Assembly: GCF_963665245.1 (NCBI RefSeq)
Contig: NZ_OY762268.1
Location: 62,001-126,000 of the forward strand
Direction: 5' to 3'
Origin: an uncultured Paludibaculum sp.
GTDB lineage: Bacteria > Acidobacteriota > Terriglobia > Bryobacterales > Bryobacteraceae
Length of the DNA stretch: 64,000 nt
Notes under the pieces: generated by a model
The model's database searches: none
Told to the model about the DNA's origin: nothing
The model's input: only the letters and a program-made list of their open reading frames with translations
Shown here: piece after piece, positions 38,272 to 47,688 of the stretch
Layout of the letters: each line of letters begins with the position of its first letter
Numbering within the stretch: position 1 is the first letter of the stretch
Position numbers and translations under genes: made by a program

Positions 38272-41200
38272 TTGCTGACACTCAAACGCGTTGAAATCCA
38301 GGGCTTCAAGTCCTTCTGTGACCGCACCGAGATGCGCTTTCAAGGTCGTGGCGTGGCCGCTGTTGTCGGCCCCAACGGCTGTGGCAAGTCCAACCTGAGT
38401 GATGCTATCAGTTGGGTTCTCGGCGAACAATCGGCGAAGTCACTCCGCGGCGCCCGCATGGAAGACGTGATCTTCGCCGGCACCAACGGCCGCAAGCCCG
38501 TCGGGATGGCCCAGGTCACCATGGTTCTGGTCGACCCCACCGGTAGTGTCGTCATCCCCGGAGCACGGCCTGACCAGACCAAACCGGCCAAGGTTGCCAA
38601 GAATGAGCCAACCGCCGTCGAGTCCGCGCCCGTCGAAGGGCCCGTCGAAGTCATCGAAGTCCCGCAGCCTGAGTCGCTTGCGAGTGAACCCACAAACGGT
38701 CACGCGAACGGCGCGAATGGCGCCACCAGGACCAATGGATTCACCCTTCATTCGCCTGGCAAAGAGCAGGAAATCACCATCACCCGCCGGCTGTTCCGGT
38801 CCGGTGAGAGCGAATACCTGATCAACGGCAAGCAGGCTCGCCTGCGCGACATCCAGGATCTGTTCATGGGTACCGGCCTCGGTCCGGAGTCCTACGCCAT
38901 CATCGAACAGGGCCGCATAGGCCAGATCTTGTCATCCAAACCGCTCGACCGCCGCGCTGTGATTGAGGAAGCCGCCGGCATCAGCAAGTTCAAGACGAAG
39001 CGCCGCCTGGCGGAAGCCAAGCTGGAAGGCGCCAAGCAGAATCTCACCCGCGTCTTCGACATTCTCGAAGAGGTCAACCGGCAGGTGAATTCACTCAAAC
39101 GTCAGGCCGGTAAGGCCAAGCGTTATGAGGAGTTAAAGACCGAGCTCGATGCCCAGTTGCGTGTTGCCCTCACCGGCCGCTACCGCCTGCTGGAGCGCGA
39201 GGCCACCCGCGTCGCCCTCGAACTCGGCGAAGCCACCCGCACTTACCAGGAACTGCACTCCGGTGTGGAGACTGAAGAAAAGTCCTTGGCTGCGGCCCGC
39301 GAGACGTTCTACCAGACCGAAGCCAATCTGACCGAAGCCCGCAAGCGGCTGGCCGAGGTCCGCATCGAAACCGAGCGCACGCGCGGCCAGATCGAGTCGC
39401 AGGCCCGCCAGATTGGCGGCATCGACCAGCGGCTGCAGCAGGGCGAAGGCGAGAGCGAGGAGATGTACAAACGTCTCGAAGCCCTCGACCAGGAACGCAC
39501 GAACCTCACGGCTCAGCTCCAGCAACTGCAGGTGCAGGCCGGCGAAGCCCGTGAACGCCTGATGGCGAAGAACGAGGAAAAGGACTCGCTCCAGGCGCAG
39601 TTGCGGGAACGGGAACGCGGTCTGGAATCGGCCCGCCAGCAGGTGGTCCGGTTACTCGGCGAGAGTTCGCAACTCAAAAACCAGGTCGGCCAGATCGATA
39701 CGTATCTCTCGGCGATGGAGCGGGATACAGCCCGTGTTCGCAACGACGAGTCCACGGCGCAAGCGGACCTCGCCCGCCTGGAGCAGGCCAAAACCGAGTT
39801 CGCCACCCGCCTGTCCAACCGCCAAGCCGAGCTCGAATCGGTCCAACAGCGGCGCAAGAATGTGGACGGCGATCTCCAGGAACGCCGGGCCCGGGCGCAG
39901 GAGACCCGCCGTCAATTGGACGGGCTCAAGACCGAGACTTCCCGCCTGCGCGCCCGTCGCGATTCGCTGGAGGAAATCCTTTCCCACCGCGCGTATACAA
40001 CCGAATCGGTAAAGCGATTGTTTACGGCCATCGAGCGTGGTCAGGCGCAGGACTTGAAGCCGGCGGGCGTGCTGGCCGATTTCGTCGACCTCATTGATCC
40101 CAAGTTCGAAAAGGCCACCGAGGAATTCCTCCACGAGGAGCTCGAGTACGTCGTCGTCAAGACGTGGGACGATGCCCAGCGCGGCATTGATGTCCTGCGC
40201 GGCGACCTGGACGGCCGGGCGACCTTCCTTGTAGAGCCCAACCTTAACGGTGACAGTGCTGCTGTCGCCGCCTCCCCCGTTCACGAGCCGGCTATCGGTC
40301 CCGAAACCGGGATCGTTGGCCGGCTCAGTGATGGCATTCGCTTCACGAACGGGTTGACGAACGCTCCGGCCGAACTGCTGCCGCGTCTGGCCCGCTGCTT
40401 CCTGGCTGAAGGCCGCGATGCCGCCCAACGGCTGGCGATGATGTATCCGGACCTGTTCTTCCTGTTGCCCGACGGCGTCTGCTACAGCGGTCATGCCGTC
40501 AGCGGCGGCAAGAAGACGGGCACCGGCCCGCTGGCTCTCAAGCGCGAGCTGCGCGAGATCAGCGGACAGTTCCAGGCCCGCCAAACCGCGCTGGCTACCG
40601 CGCAAGAGACTCTGGATCAATTGGATAGCGAGATCCAGTCGCTCAGCGAGGAACTCGAGCGCCTGCGCACTGATCAGCAGCGGCAGGAGAAGGAAACCCT
40701 GGTCCTCGACCAGGAGATGCGCAAGGTCTCGGAAGAGTTCAACCGGGCCAACCAGAAGCTCTCCGTGTCCCGCCGGGAACTGGAGCGTTTGCAGCAGGAT
40801 GCGGGTCGTAGCCTGGAGCAGCGCCAGCAGAAACAGGCCTTGGTGGAAGAGCGCGAACAGCAGCGCGCCACCGTTGAACAAGCCCTGGAGCAAGGCCGCG
40901 CCGACCTGGAATCGCTGAAGCAGGAAGTGAATCTGCTGGCGGAAGAGCACTCCGTCCTGCGCGTGGAACTGGCCGGTTTCGACGAACGCCGCCGCGGTGT
41001 CGAGAACGCTTCGGCCCGGCTTGAGAACCAGATCCGCGAAGTCTCGAATCGCAGGCAGAGCCTGCAGGCCGAGATGGAGCGCCTGGGTGTCGCCCGCAGC
41101 CGCTTCCTCGAGAACAACATGCAGCTCGAGGAGAAGGCCTCGTCGCTGGGCGATGAACAGCAGTTCTTCGAGAAGACCGTCGGCGAGTTGGCCGAACTCG

Positions 41201-42156
41201 AGGCCGCGCAGCGCGCCTCGCTCACCGCCGGGGAAGAGAGCATCAAGGCCACTCGTAGTGCGGCGGCGTCCGCGCACGACAAGCGCAACCAGATCGAATT
41301 GGACCTGGTCCGCCGCCAAAGCGAGCTGAAGTTCCTGGACGACACTTGCCGGAAGGACCTCGACATCCCCGTGGCCGAACTGGCGGCGCAGGCTGCCACG
41401 GCGCCCGCGGAGGTGCCGGAGGGCGAAGCGGCTCCGCCTGTCGTCGAACTCGACGAAATGGCTGTGTCCGACGTCGAGGAGCGTGTCTCCGAACTCCGCA
41501 AGCGCATTGAAGCGCTGGGTCCGGTGAATCCGGAAGCTCTTCACGAGTATCAGGAGTCGCAACAGCGGTATGACTTCCTGAACACCCAGCGGCAGGATCT
41601 GCTCGATTCCATCCGCGACACCGAGAAGGCGATCAACGAGATCGATACGGAGTCGAGAAAGCGCTTCGTCGAGGCTTTCGGGATCATCAACGAGAAGTTC
41701 CGCGACATGTTCAGGTCGTTGTTCGGCGGCGGCCTGGGCGAAATGCGCCTGACCGGCGACGGCGACGCGCTCGACCAAGGCATTGAGATTGTCGCTTCGC
41801 CGCCCGGCAAGCGGCTGCAGAACGTCCTGCTGCTTTCGGGCGGCGAGAAGGCCCTGACGGCGGTGGCGCTGCTGATGGCGATCTTCCACTATCAGCCCAG
41901 CCCGTTCTGCATCATGGACGAGGTGGACGCTCCGCTCGACGAGGCGAATGTGGGCCGACTGGCCAATCTTCTGAAGGAAATGGCGGCGCATACGCAGTTT
42001 ATCGTGATCACTCACGCCAAGAAGACGATGGAGGCGGCCGAGATGCTCTACGGCGTCACCATGCAGGAGCAGGGCGTTTCCAAACTGGTGAGCGTGAGAC
42101 TGCAGGCGCCGCCGCCTCCCCCGGCTTCGAGTATGCAGACGGCCGCGAGGGTGTAG
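38272..42156 (+). CDS. smc: Chromosome segregation protein SMC, with insert in the head domain
   Basis: The natural start is a TTG (38272) at LTLKRVEIQGFKSF, with AGAGG about 9 nt upstream; the upstream codons do not match SMC. The 1,294 residues carry Walker A GPNGCGKSN (33-41), the long coiled coils, a hinge around PAGVLADFVDLIDPKFEKATEEFL, the signature LLSGGEKALTAVALLMAIF and Walker B FCIMDEVDAPLDEAN. An insert of about 70 residues (92-163, rich in Pro, Ala, Glu and Asn) sits in the N-terminal head between LVDPTG and EITITRRLFRSGESEYLING, where most SMCs have a short loop. SMC loads onto DNA with ScpA/ScpB and organises sister chromosomes; those partners are not in the window. Confidence 0.93.
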   Translation: MLTLKRVEIQGFKSFCDRTEMRFQGRGVAAVVGPNGCGKSNLSDAISWVLGEQSAKSLRGARMEDVIFAGTNGRKPVGMAQVTMVLVDPTGSVVIPGARPDQTKPAKVAKNEPTAVESAPVEGPVEVIEVPQPESLASEPTNGHANGANGATRTNGFTLHSPGKEQEITITRRLFRSGESEYLINGKQARLRDIQDLFMGTGLGPESYAIIEQGRIGQILSSKPLDRRAVIEEAAGISKFKTKRRLAEAKLEGAKQNLTRVFDILEEVNRQVNSLKRQAGKAKRYEELKTELDAQLRVALTGRYRLLEREATRVALELGEATRTYQELHSGVETEEKSLAAARETFYQTEANLTEARKRLAEVRIETERTRGQIESQARQIGGIDQRLQQGEGESEEMYKRLEALDQERTNLTAQLQQLQVQAGEARERLMAKNEEKDSLQAQLRERERGLESARQQVVRLLGESSQLKNQVGQIDTYLSAMERDTARVRNDESTAQADLARLEQAKTEFATRLSNRQAELESVQQRRKNVDGDLQERRARAQETRRQLDGLKTETSRLRARRDSLEEILSHRAYTTESVKRLFTAIERGQAQDLKPAGVLADFVDLIDPKFEKATEEFLHEELEYVVVKTWDDAQRGIDVLRGDLDGRATFLVEPNLNGDSAAVAASPVHEPAIGPETGIVGRLSDGIRFTNGLTNAPAELLPRLARCFLAEGRDAAQRLAMMYPDLFFLLPDGVCYSGHAVSGGKKTGTGPLALKRELREISGQFQARQTALATAQETLDQLDSEIQSLSEELERLRTDQQRQEKETLVLDQEMRKVSEEFNRANQKLSVSRRELERLQQDAGRSLEQRQQKQALVEEREQQRATVEQALEQGRADLESLKQEVNLLAEEHSVLRVELAGFDERRRGVENASARLENQIREVSNRRQSLQAEMERLGVARSRFLENNMQLEEKASSLGDEQQFFEKTVGELAELEAAQRASLTAGEESIKATRSAAASAHDKRNQIELDLVRRQSELKFLDDTCRKDLDIPVAELAAQAATAPAEVPEGEAAPPVVELDEMAVSDVEERVSELRKRIEALGPVNPEALHEYQESQQRYDFLNTQRQDLLDSIRDTEKAINEIDTESRKRFVEAFGIINEKFRDMFRSLFGGGLGEMRLTGDGDALDQGIEIVASPPGKRLQNVLLLSGGEKALTAVALLMAIFHYQPSPFCIMDEVDAPLDEANVGRLANLLKEMAAHTQFIVITHAKKTMEAAEMLYGVTMQEQGVSKLVSVRLQAPPPPPASSMQTAARV

Positions 42157-42159
42157 GCG

Positions 42160-42777
42160 GTGAGCAGGCAGTACCAACCGGTCAAGTTGATCGGAATCGC
42201 CGGGCCATCAGGCTCTGGCAAATCGGAACTCGCGCGCTGGTTGTCGGTGAAAACCGGCGCGCGGGTTCTAAACCTGGATCATTACTATCTGAATCTCTCC
42301 CATCTGCCGCTGGAAGTCCGGGCTAAAACGAACTTCGACGAGCCGCATAGCGTGGATCACGATGCCATTCTGGAGCACGCCCGAGCTCTGGCGGGCGGCC
42401 AGGCGATCCGCGCTCCTCACTACAGCTTCGAGGCCCACACTCGGGCGCCCGGCGACGACCTGATCGAGCCCCAGAGCTGCGTCATTCTGGAAGGCTTGTT
42501 TACCCTCTACTGGCAGGAGCTGCGGGATCTTCTTGCGGTGAAACTGTACGTGGACGCACCGGAGCCGGTTTGCCTGGCGCGCCGGTTGGAGCGCGATATT
42601 CGGGAACGTGGCCGCACGCGGGAGAGTGTCGAGTGGCAGTTCGCAACCAGTGTCCTGCCCGGTGCGAGGACATTTATCTACCCTTGCCAGGATTTTGCCG
42701 ACCTGTCGCTTTCCGGCATCGACCCCATCGACCGGTCTGGCGAGCGCGTCCTGGCACTCCTCTCCGACCTGACTTAA
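42160..42777 (+). CDS. Uridine-kinase-like P-loop kinase
   Basis: The 205-residue protein starts at a GTG 3 nt after the smc stop, so it is in its operon. It has Walker A GPSGSGKS (15-22), the LNLDHYYLNLSHLP segment and the NFDEPHSVDHDAIL and HYSFEAHTR blocks of uridine kinase/phosphoribulokinase-type enzymes. The expected role is phosphorylation of uridine or a related nucleoside in salvage. The length matches Udk. Confidence 0.78.
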   Translation: MSRQYQPVKLIGIAGPSGSGKSELARWLSVKTGARVLNLDHYYLNLSHLPLEVRAKTNFDEPHSVDHDAILEHARALAGGQAIRAPHYSFEAHTRAPGDDLIEPQSCVILEGLFTLYWQELRDLLAVKLYVDAPEPVCLARRLERDIRERGRTRESVEWQFATSVLPGARTFIYPCQDFADLSLSGIDPIDRSGERVLALLSDLT

Positions 42778-42876
42778 CCACAACTTAACAACCTGAACGG
42801 ACACGGGTCTCGTCTGTCAGGTGCGATCATTGTGACGCAGCGCAACCTGCGCATGCATCTCAGGGTTGGGACAACT

Positions 42877-43857
42877 ATGCAGCATCCCACAGAGCAACCG
42901 CCCGATTGGACGAAATGGGCTTTACGCGCCGCCGGCTCCTGGAACCTGATCCTGGCCGCGGTGGCTTTGTTCTCGCCGGAAATCCTGCTGCGGTACCTGC
43001 TTTTCGGCCGGCCTGTCCCCAGCGGTTTGGCCATGGACTTTCTCGGCGCGGCGGCGGTGCTCACCGCGGTGTTCGGCGTCGGCTTGTGGCTGGCGGCGTC
43101 GAATGCGTTCCGCCATTGGCCTGTCGTCCTGATGGGGTTTCTGGCCAAGTTGACCCTCGGTCTGGGGCTTGCACAGGCGATCGTTCTGCACCGGATTGAC
43201 CCCGCCGCCTGGCTTCTGGTGATTCTGGATGGCATGGTGTGGGTTCCGGTCTTTGCCGTGATCCTCAGCTCGGCCCACGAGATGTTGCTGGACGTCCGCA
43301 GGACCGTTTCGCCGGATCTGCTGCGCTTCGCCATGCGCCGTAAGACCCAGTACGGCATCACGTTGGATGAACACACGCGGCTCACCCCGGTTCTGCTGGT
43401 CTTTCTGCGGCACACAGGCTGCATGTTCTGCCGCGAGACGGTGAGCGATCTGGCCCGGCGCCAGGCGGAGATCGAAGCGCAGGGCGCGCGGTTGGTGGTG
43501 GTGCACATGGGCCGCGAAGCACAGGCAGTGGACTTCTTTGGCCACTACGGCCTGGAGAACGTGCCGCGCATCAGCGATCCCGAGCGAGCCTTGTATCGCG
43601 CCTTCGCGCTGGGGCGGGGCAGTCTGCTGGACCTGTTCGGACCCAAGGTGTGGTGGCGTGGCTTTCAGGCGGCGATTCTGGCCCGCCACGGGCTGGGCCG
43701 GCCGGCCGGAGATGGGTTCCAGATGCCCGGAGCGTTTCTTCTGTTTCATGGTGAGCTTGTGCGCAGTTACCGGCACCAGAGCCCGGCGGATCGGCCTGAC
43801 TATCTGGCTCTGGTCACCGGACGGGACTATGCCGCGCCAGAGCTTCGGGACAACTGA
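42877..43857 (+). CDS. Membrane-anchored thioredoxin-fold protein (AhpC/TSA_2, SelL-like)
   Basis: I choose the ATG at 42877 (GGGAC 6 nt upstream), which gives 326 residues; a GTG at 42832 is also possible. The N-terminal part has four predicted helices (SWNLILAAVALFSPEILLRYLL, LGAAAVLTAVFGVGLWLA, PVVLMGFLAKLTLGLGLAQ and WLLVILDGMVWVPVFAVIL). A thioredoxin-fold domain follows, with the dithiol CMFC (182-185) after VLLVFLRHTG, then VVVHMGREAQAVDFF and AFLLFHGELVRSYRH, the pattern of the SelL/PRXL2 peroxiredoxin-like group. The fused membrane part is uncommon. It probably reduces a membrane or quinone-linked thiol/peroxide, an inference. Confidence 0.75.
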   Translation: MQHPTEQPPDWTKWALRAAGSWNLILAAVALFSPEILLRYLLFGRPVPSGLAMDFLGAAAVLTAVFGVGLWLAASNAFRHWPVVLMGFLAKLTLGLGLAQAIVLHRIDPAAWLLVILDGMVWVPVFAVILSSAHEMLLDVRRTVSPDLLRFAMRRKTQYGITLDEHTRLTPVLLVFLRHTGCMFCRETVSDLARRQAEIEAQGARLVVVHMGREAQAVDFFGHYGLENVPRISDPERALYRAFALGRGSLLDLFGPKVWWRGFQAAILARHGLGRPAGDGFQMPGAFLLFHGELVRSYRHQSPADRPDYLALVTGRDYAAPELRDN

Positions 43858-43895
43858 TCGCGTTCCACCGCCGGGCGGTTTATCATGGCAGCTTA

Positions 43896-45038
43896 ATGGA
43901 TGATAAGACTCCGTCTTCCGCCAATGATGGCCGCGCACCCGGTTCGGTGGGCCTTTTCCGGCTGTTCGGGGTGCCGGTCCGCTTCCACTTCACCTTCTGG
44001 CTGCTGGTGGTCTGGCTCATCTTTCTGGGGGCCGAAGGCAAACAGTCGCCGGTGGGGACGGCCGTCTATGTGTTTGGATTGTTTGCTTCCGTTCTGCTGC
44101 ACGAGGTGGGGCATGCCCTGGTGGCTCGCAGGTTCGGAATCCAGACGACGGAAATCGTGATGCTTCCGCTGGGTGGGCTCTCCAAGCTGGCGCGGCAGTT
44201 GACGCCGTCCGAAGAATTCTGGGTCGCGCTCGCGGGTCCGATGGTGAACTTCGTGCTGGGCGCCGCACTGCTCGGCTGGACCTTCGCAAGCGGGGGTACG
44301 GTGGAGCTCAGCCATTGGAGGGCCGCCACTGACGCCAATCTGGCCGGACGGCTGGCGGTCACGAATCTGATCCTGGCGTTTTTCAATCTACTGCCGGCGT
44401 TTCCGATGGACGGCGGCCGGGTGATGCGCTCGCTGCTGGCCGCCAAACGGCCCATTGAGGATGCCACCCGGATTACGGCGCGCATCGGCATGGTGGTCGC
44501 CGCGGCCATGGCTCTGTATGGTCTTCTGAACTCCAATTTCGTCCTCATTTTCTTTGCCTTTATCGTGTATGTGGGCGCGACGCAGGAGGTGATGGCGACT
44601 TCGGCGCAGGCTTTGATGAAGGGGGCAACGGTGGTGGAGGCCATGATCACTGACTTCCGGACCCTGCAGCACGGCGACAGTATCCGCGACGCGGCCGACC
44701 TGCTGCTGGCGACCTCCCAACAGGATTTTCCCGTTCTCTCCGGCGGAGAGACGATCGGTTTGCTGAACCGTACCAACCTGCTGAAGGCGATGGCGGCCGA
44801 GGGGCCGGATGCGTATGTGGCCGGCGTCATGGATCGAGCCTTCGCCCGGCTTTCGCCGGACATGATGCTCTCGGACGCAGCTCTTTTGATGGGGCAGTCG
44901 GGCGATTGCGCATTGGTGTTCGAACGCGAGAAACTGGTCGGGTTGCTGACAGGGGAGAATCTCTCGGAGTTTCTGGTCTTGCGGAAGATCCGGCAAGCCC
45001 GTGGATCCGGCCCAGGACCTGACGCAGGAAACGAATGA
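43896..45038 (+). CDS. Site-2-type zinc metalloprotease (M50) with CBS domains
   Basis: The 380-residue membrane protein has the zinc-binding HEVGH at 69-73 in a helix, the third ligand motif NLLPAFPMDGGR (164-175) and about six transmembrane segments. Two CBS domains follow (from about 245), with FRTLQHGDSIRDAADLLL and the closing LVFEREKLVGLLTGENLSEFL. CBS pairs usually sense adenine nucleotides and gate the protease, which would cleave membrane-bound regulators or small transmembrane proteins. The next gene overlaps by 4 nt. Confidence 0.9.
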   Translation: MDDKTPSSANDGRAPGSVGLFRLFGVPVRFHFTFWLLVVWLIFLGAEGKQSPVGTAVYVFGLFASVLLHEVGHALVARRFGIQTTEIVMLPLGGLSKLARQLTPSEEFWVALAGPMVNFVLGAALLGWTFASGGTVELSHWRAATDANLAGRLAVTNLILAFFNLLPAFPMDGGRVMRSLLAAKRPIEDATRITARIGMVVAAAMALYGLLNSNFVLIFFAFIVYVGATQEVMATSAQALMKGATVVEAMITDFRTLQHGDSIRDAADLLLATSQQDFPVLSGGETIGLLNRTNLLKAMAAEGPDAYVAGVMDRAFARLSPDMMLSDAALLMGQSGDCALVFEREKLVGLLTGENLSEFLVLRKIRQARGSGPGPDAGNE

Positions 45039-46327
45039 CAATATCGAATCCGGATGTCCTGATCGTCGGCGCTGGCCTGGCTGGCCTTTGCTGTGCGCGC
45101 GCGTTGATGAAAGACGGCGTCAGTTTCCAGTTGATTGAGGCTTCCGCCGAGGTGGGTGGCCGGGTAAAGACGGAACGTGTCGACGGCTTTCAGCTGGATC
45201 GCGGCTTCCAGGTGCTGCTGACCGCCTATCCCGAGGCGCTGGAGCAGCTGGATTACGACAAGCTTCAGCTGTGCGCCTTCATCCCCGGCGCTCTGGTCCG
45301 CTGTGATGGCCGTTTCTACCGGATTCCGGACCCGTGGCGGGAGCCCGGTTCGTTCATGACGAGCCTGTTCGCGCCCATTGGCAGCTTCGCCGACAAATTC
45401 CGGGTGTCCCAGATTCGATCCCTGGTGTTGCGGAAGACCATTGAGGAGATTTTCGCAGGCGAGGACATCTCCACCATGCAGGCACTGCGCCGGCGGCGGA
45501 TCTCGCCCAAGATGATCGACCGCTTCTTCAAACCCTTCATCGGTGGAGTGATGCTGGACTCGAAGCTGACGGTTTCCAACCGCCTGTTTGAGTTTATCTT
45601 CAAGATGTTCACCGAGGGGGACGCGGCGGTGCCGGCTGAGGGGATGCAGGCGATCCCGCGGCAGTTGGCCGAGGCATTGCCCGAAAATTCCATCCGCTTT
45701 AATGAACGGGTTCATTCAATTGGTCCGGGCCAGGTGAAGCTAGCGACGGGAGAGGTCCTGCACGGCAAGACCGTCGTGGTGGCCACAGAGGGGCCGGAGG
45801 CATCACGCCTGCTTGGCTTCGAACGTACGGTTTCCTCGCGCAGTGTTTGCACACTGTACTTCGCCGCGAAGGAGCCGCCGGTGGACGAGCCGATGCTGGT
45901 GTTGAGCGGCAGCACCCGCGGACCCATCAACAATCTGGCCGTGATGAGTGCCGTGACGCCGACCTATGCGCCGGCGGGCGAGCACCTGGTGAGCGCCACT
46001 GTGCTGGGTTGGCCCAGTCGCGACGATCAGACGGTGACCAATATGGTGCGGGGTCAGTTGCGGCGCTGGTACGGGCTGGTTTCCGATGAGTGGCGATTGC
46101 TGCGTATGTACCGCATTGAGCACGGCTTGCCGGTGGTGACGCCGATGGAACGGCAGCAGCCGCCCAAGCTCGCTCCCGGGCTGTATGTCTGTGGCGATCA
46201 CCGTTCGACGCCCAGCATTCAAGGCGCGATGGAGAGCGGCCGCATGACGGGCGAGGCCGTGATCCGAGAGCTGAAGGGGGAACCGGACCCCAAATTGCCG
46301 GAAGTCAAAAGCCATAGAGAAGGCTAG
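45035..46327 (+). CDS. FAD-dependent amine oxidase/phytoene-desaturase-like oxidoreductase
   Basis: The 430-residue flavoprotein has the Rossmann motif DVLIVGAGLAGLCCARAL, then LIEASAEVGGRVKTERVDGFQLDRGFQVLLTAYP, and a C-terminal FAD block LYVCGDHRSTPSIQGAMESGRMTGEAVI. These define the NAD(P)-binding-8/amine-oxidase group that includes protoporphyrinogen oxidase and carotenoid desaturases. No carotenoid genes are adjacent, so the substrate is open. It is translationally coupled to the site-2 protease gene (ATGA overlap). Confidence 0.85.
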   Translation: MTISNPDVLIVGAGLAGLCCARALMKDGVSFQLIEASAEVGGRVKTERVDGFQLDRGFQVLLTAYPEALEQLDYDKLQLCAFIPGALVRCDGRFYRIPDPWREPGSFMTSLFAPIGSFADKFRVSQIRSLVLRKTIEEIFAGEDISTMQALRRRRISPKMIDRFFKPFIGGVMLDSKLTVSNRLFEFIFKMFTEGDAAVPAEGMQAIPRQLAEALPENSIRFNERVHSIGPGQVKLATGEVLHGKTVVVATEGPEASRLLGFERTVSSRSVCTLYFAAKEPPVDEPMLVLSGSTRGPINNLAVMSAVTPTYAPAGEHLVSATVLGWPSRDDQTVTNMVRGQLRRWYGLVSDEWRLLRMYRIEHGLPVVTPMERQQPPKLAPGLYVCGDHRSTPSIQGAMESGRMTGEAVIRELKGEPDPKLPEVKSHREG

Positions 46328-46334
46328 ATGCGCC

Positions 46335-46420
46335 GTTTCGGAAGTTCGACAATGAGCGCCGACAGTAGCTTTCAGCAATCAGCGATCAGCCGTCAGCCCG
46401 GCCGCGCTGAGGGCTGAGAG
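46335..46420. repeat. TCAGC-rich dispersed repeat, copy 2
   Basis: TTTCGGAAGTTCG (46335-46347), then TAGCTTTCAGCAATCAGC and GATCAGCCGTCAGCCCG, followed by GCTGAGGGCTGAGAGCT. It shares the TTTCGGAAGTTCG opening and the AGCTTTCAGC step with copy 3, so the two are related elements and not just chance pentamers. It lies after the amine oxidase stop and before the URO-D gene. Confidence 0.65.
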
Positions 46421-46554
46421 CTCGGGTCCAAAGCGAGCCACTCAACGAACCCAACGAGATCGTCGAAAAGAGTGCGCATTCCTGTCCGGTCGAATATTAT
46501 ACTTTCAGGCCTGATCTGCTGATGGGGCCAAGTCTGTGATTCGCAAGGACAGCG

Positions 46555-47601
46555 ATGCGGCAAGAACAGTGGGATGCGTTCAAGAAGGCGGCCAAGCGCG
46601 AAGCGGTGGACAGCGTCCCGCTGGCTTTGATCGTCGATAGCCCTTGGATGCCGGGTTATGTGGGCATCAACCACCTGGACTATTTTCTCGATCCCGAGGC
46701 TTGGTTCCAGGCGAACTTGAAGGTCGCGAGCGACTTCCCGGAGGTGATTCCATTCCCGTCGTGGTGGATGGAGTACGGGATGGCGATCGAGCCGTCGTCG
46801 ATGGGGGCGCGCATCAGCTTTGTCGCGGACCAGCCGCCGAGCCAGCATGCGACATTGCGTCGACTCGACGATCTGGACGGCATGGTGCCCATCGATCCGT
46901 GGCGGGACGGCTTCATGTCGTTGGCGCTGCACCGGTACAAGATGCAGAAGCAGCGGATCTTCGACGCGGGCTACATCATCCCGGTGGTGGCGGCGCGCGG
47001 GCCGCTGTGCACGGCGGGGTTCGTTCACGATGTGAACAGCCTGATGATGAACATCCTGGACGATTCGGCCGGTGTCCATCGGCTGCTGTCGTTTGTGACC
47101 GATGGCATCATCGCGTGGCTGAAGGCGCAGGCAGAGGCGATTGGGCCGTGTGTGGAAGGCATTTTCGTGCTGGATGATGTGGTTGGGTTCCTTTCGCGCG
47201 ATGCCTACAATGAGTTCGCGGCGCCGTATCTGAAGCGGATCTGCGACGCGTTTCCGCGGGAGTGGGTGAAGGTCTATCACAACGACGCATCCATCAAGCA
47301 GTTTCTCGATGACTTGCCCGACACGGGCTTCGACGTCCTGAACTTCAGCCACAAGGTGGACATCGCGGAGGCGGCGCGCCGGACGGGTGGGCGGATGACG
47401 CTGATGGGCAACGTGTCGCCGCTGGACCTCGGAGTGAGGGGTACGCCCGAGGCGGTGAAAGCGGCGGCGCTGGACGTGCTGCGCAAGACGGAGGGAAGGA
47501 ACCTGATTCTGTCGTTGGGTGGAGGGGTGAGTCCGGGCATGCCGGCGGAGAACATTCGCGCTCTGGTGGATGCGATTCGTACGTTCGAAGCCAATCGGTA
47601 G
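46555..47601 (+). CDS. Uroporphyrinogen-decarboxylase-fold protein (methyltransferase/decarboxylase family)
   Basis: The 348-residue protein has the (beta/alpha)8 URO-D fold: VPLALIVDSPWMPGYVGIN, GPLCTAGFVHDVNSLMMNILDD and the closing MTLMGNVSPLDLGVRGTPEAVK then LILSLGGGVSPGMPAENIRALVDA. Genuine HemE starts differently and the residues for uroporphyrinogen are not recognised; it belongs to the broad set of URO-D-like proteins that includes corrinoid methyltransferases. The HxC zinc site of MtaA-type enzymes is not seen (the segment reads VYHNDAS). The reaction is unknown. It lies 87 nt upstream of the GH67 gene on the same strand, so the two may be co-transcribed. Confidence 0.75.
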   Translation: MRQEQWDAFKKAAKREAVDSVPLALIVDSPWMPGYVGINHLDYFLDPEAWFQANLKVASDFPEVIPFPSWWMEYGMAIEPSSMGARISFVADQPPSQHATLRRLDDLDGMVPIDPWRDGFMSLALHRYKMQKQRIFDAGYIIPVVAARGPLCTAGFVHDVNSLMMNILDDSAGVHRLLSFVTDGIIAWLKAQAEAIGPCVEGIFVLDDVVGFLSRDAYNEFAAPYLKRICDAFPREWVKVYHNDASIKQFLDDLPDTGFDVLNFSHKVDIAEAARRTGGRMTLMGNVSPLDLGVRGTPEAVKAAALDVLRKTEGRNLILSLGGGVSPGMPAENIRALVDAIRTFEANR

Positions 47602-47688
47602 TCGCGCCGGGAAGCCGGATTTGAAAGGATTCATCCGGTGGATGTATGCTGATCCCTGGCCGAATGCAGGCAGGTGAGGAGAGGCGCG

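Noticed and set aside
39652..42177. An 841-codon minus-strand frame opposite smc
   Set aside because: It mirrors the coiled-coil codon periodicity of smc and shows no motif of its own.
43896..45038. Reading the site-2 protease as a Bacillus SpoIVFB-type sporulation factor
   Set aside because: No sporulation genes are present and the CBS-containing form is widespread in non-sporulating bacteria.
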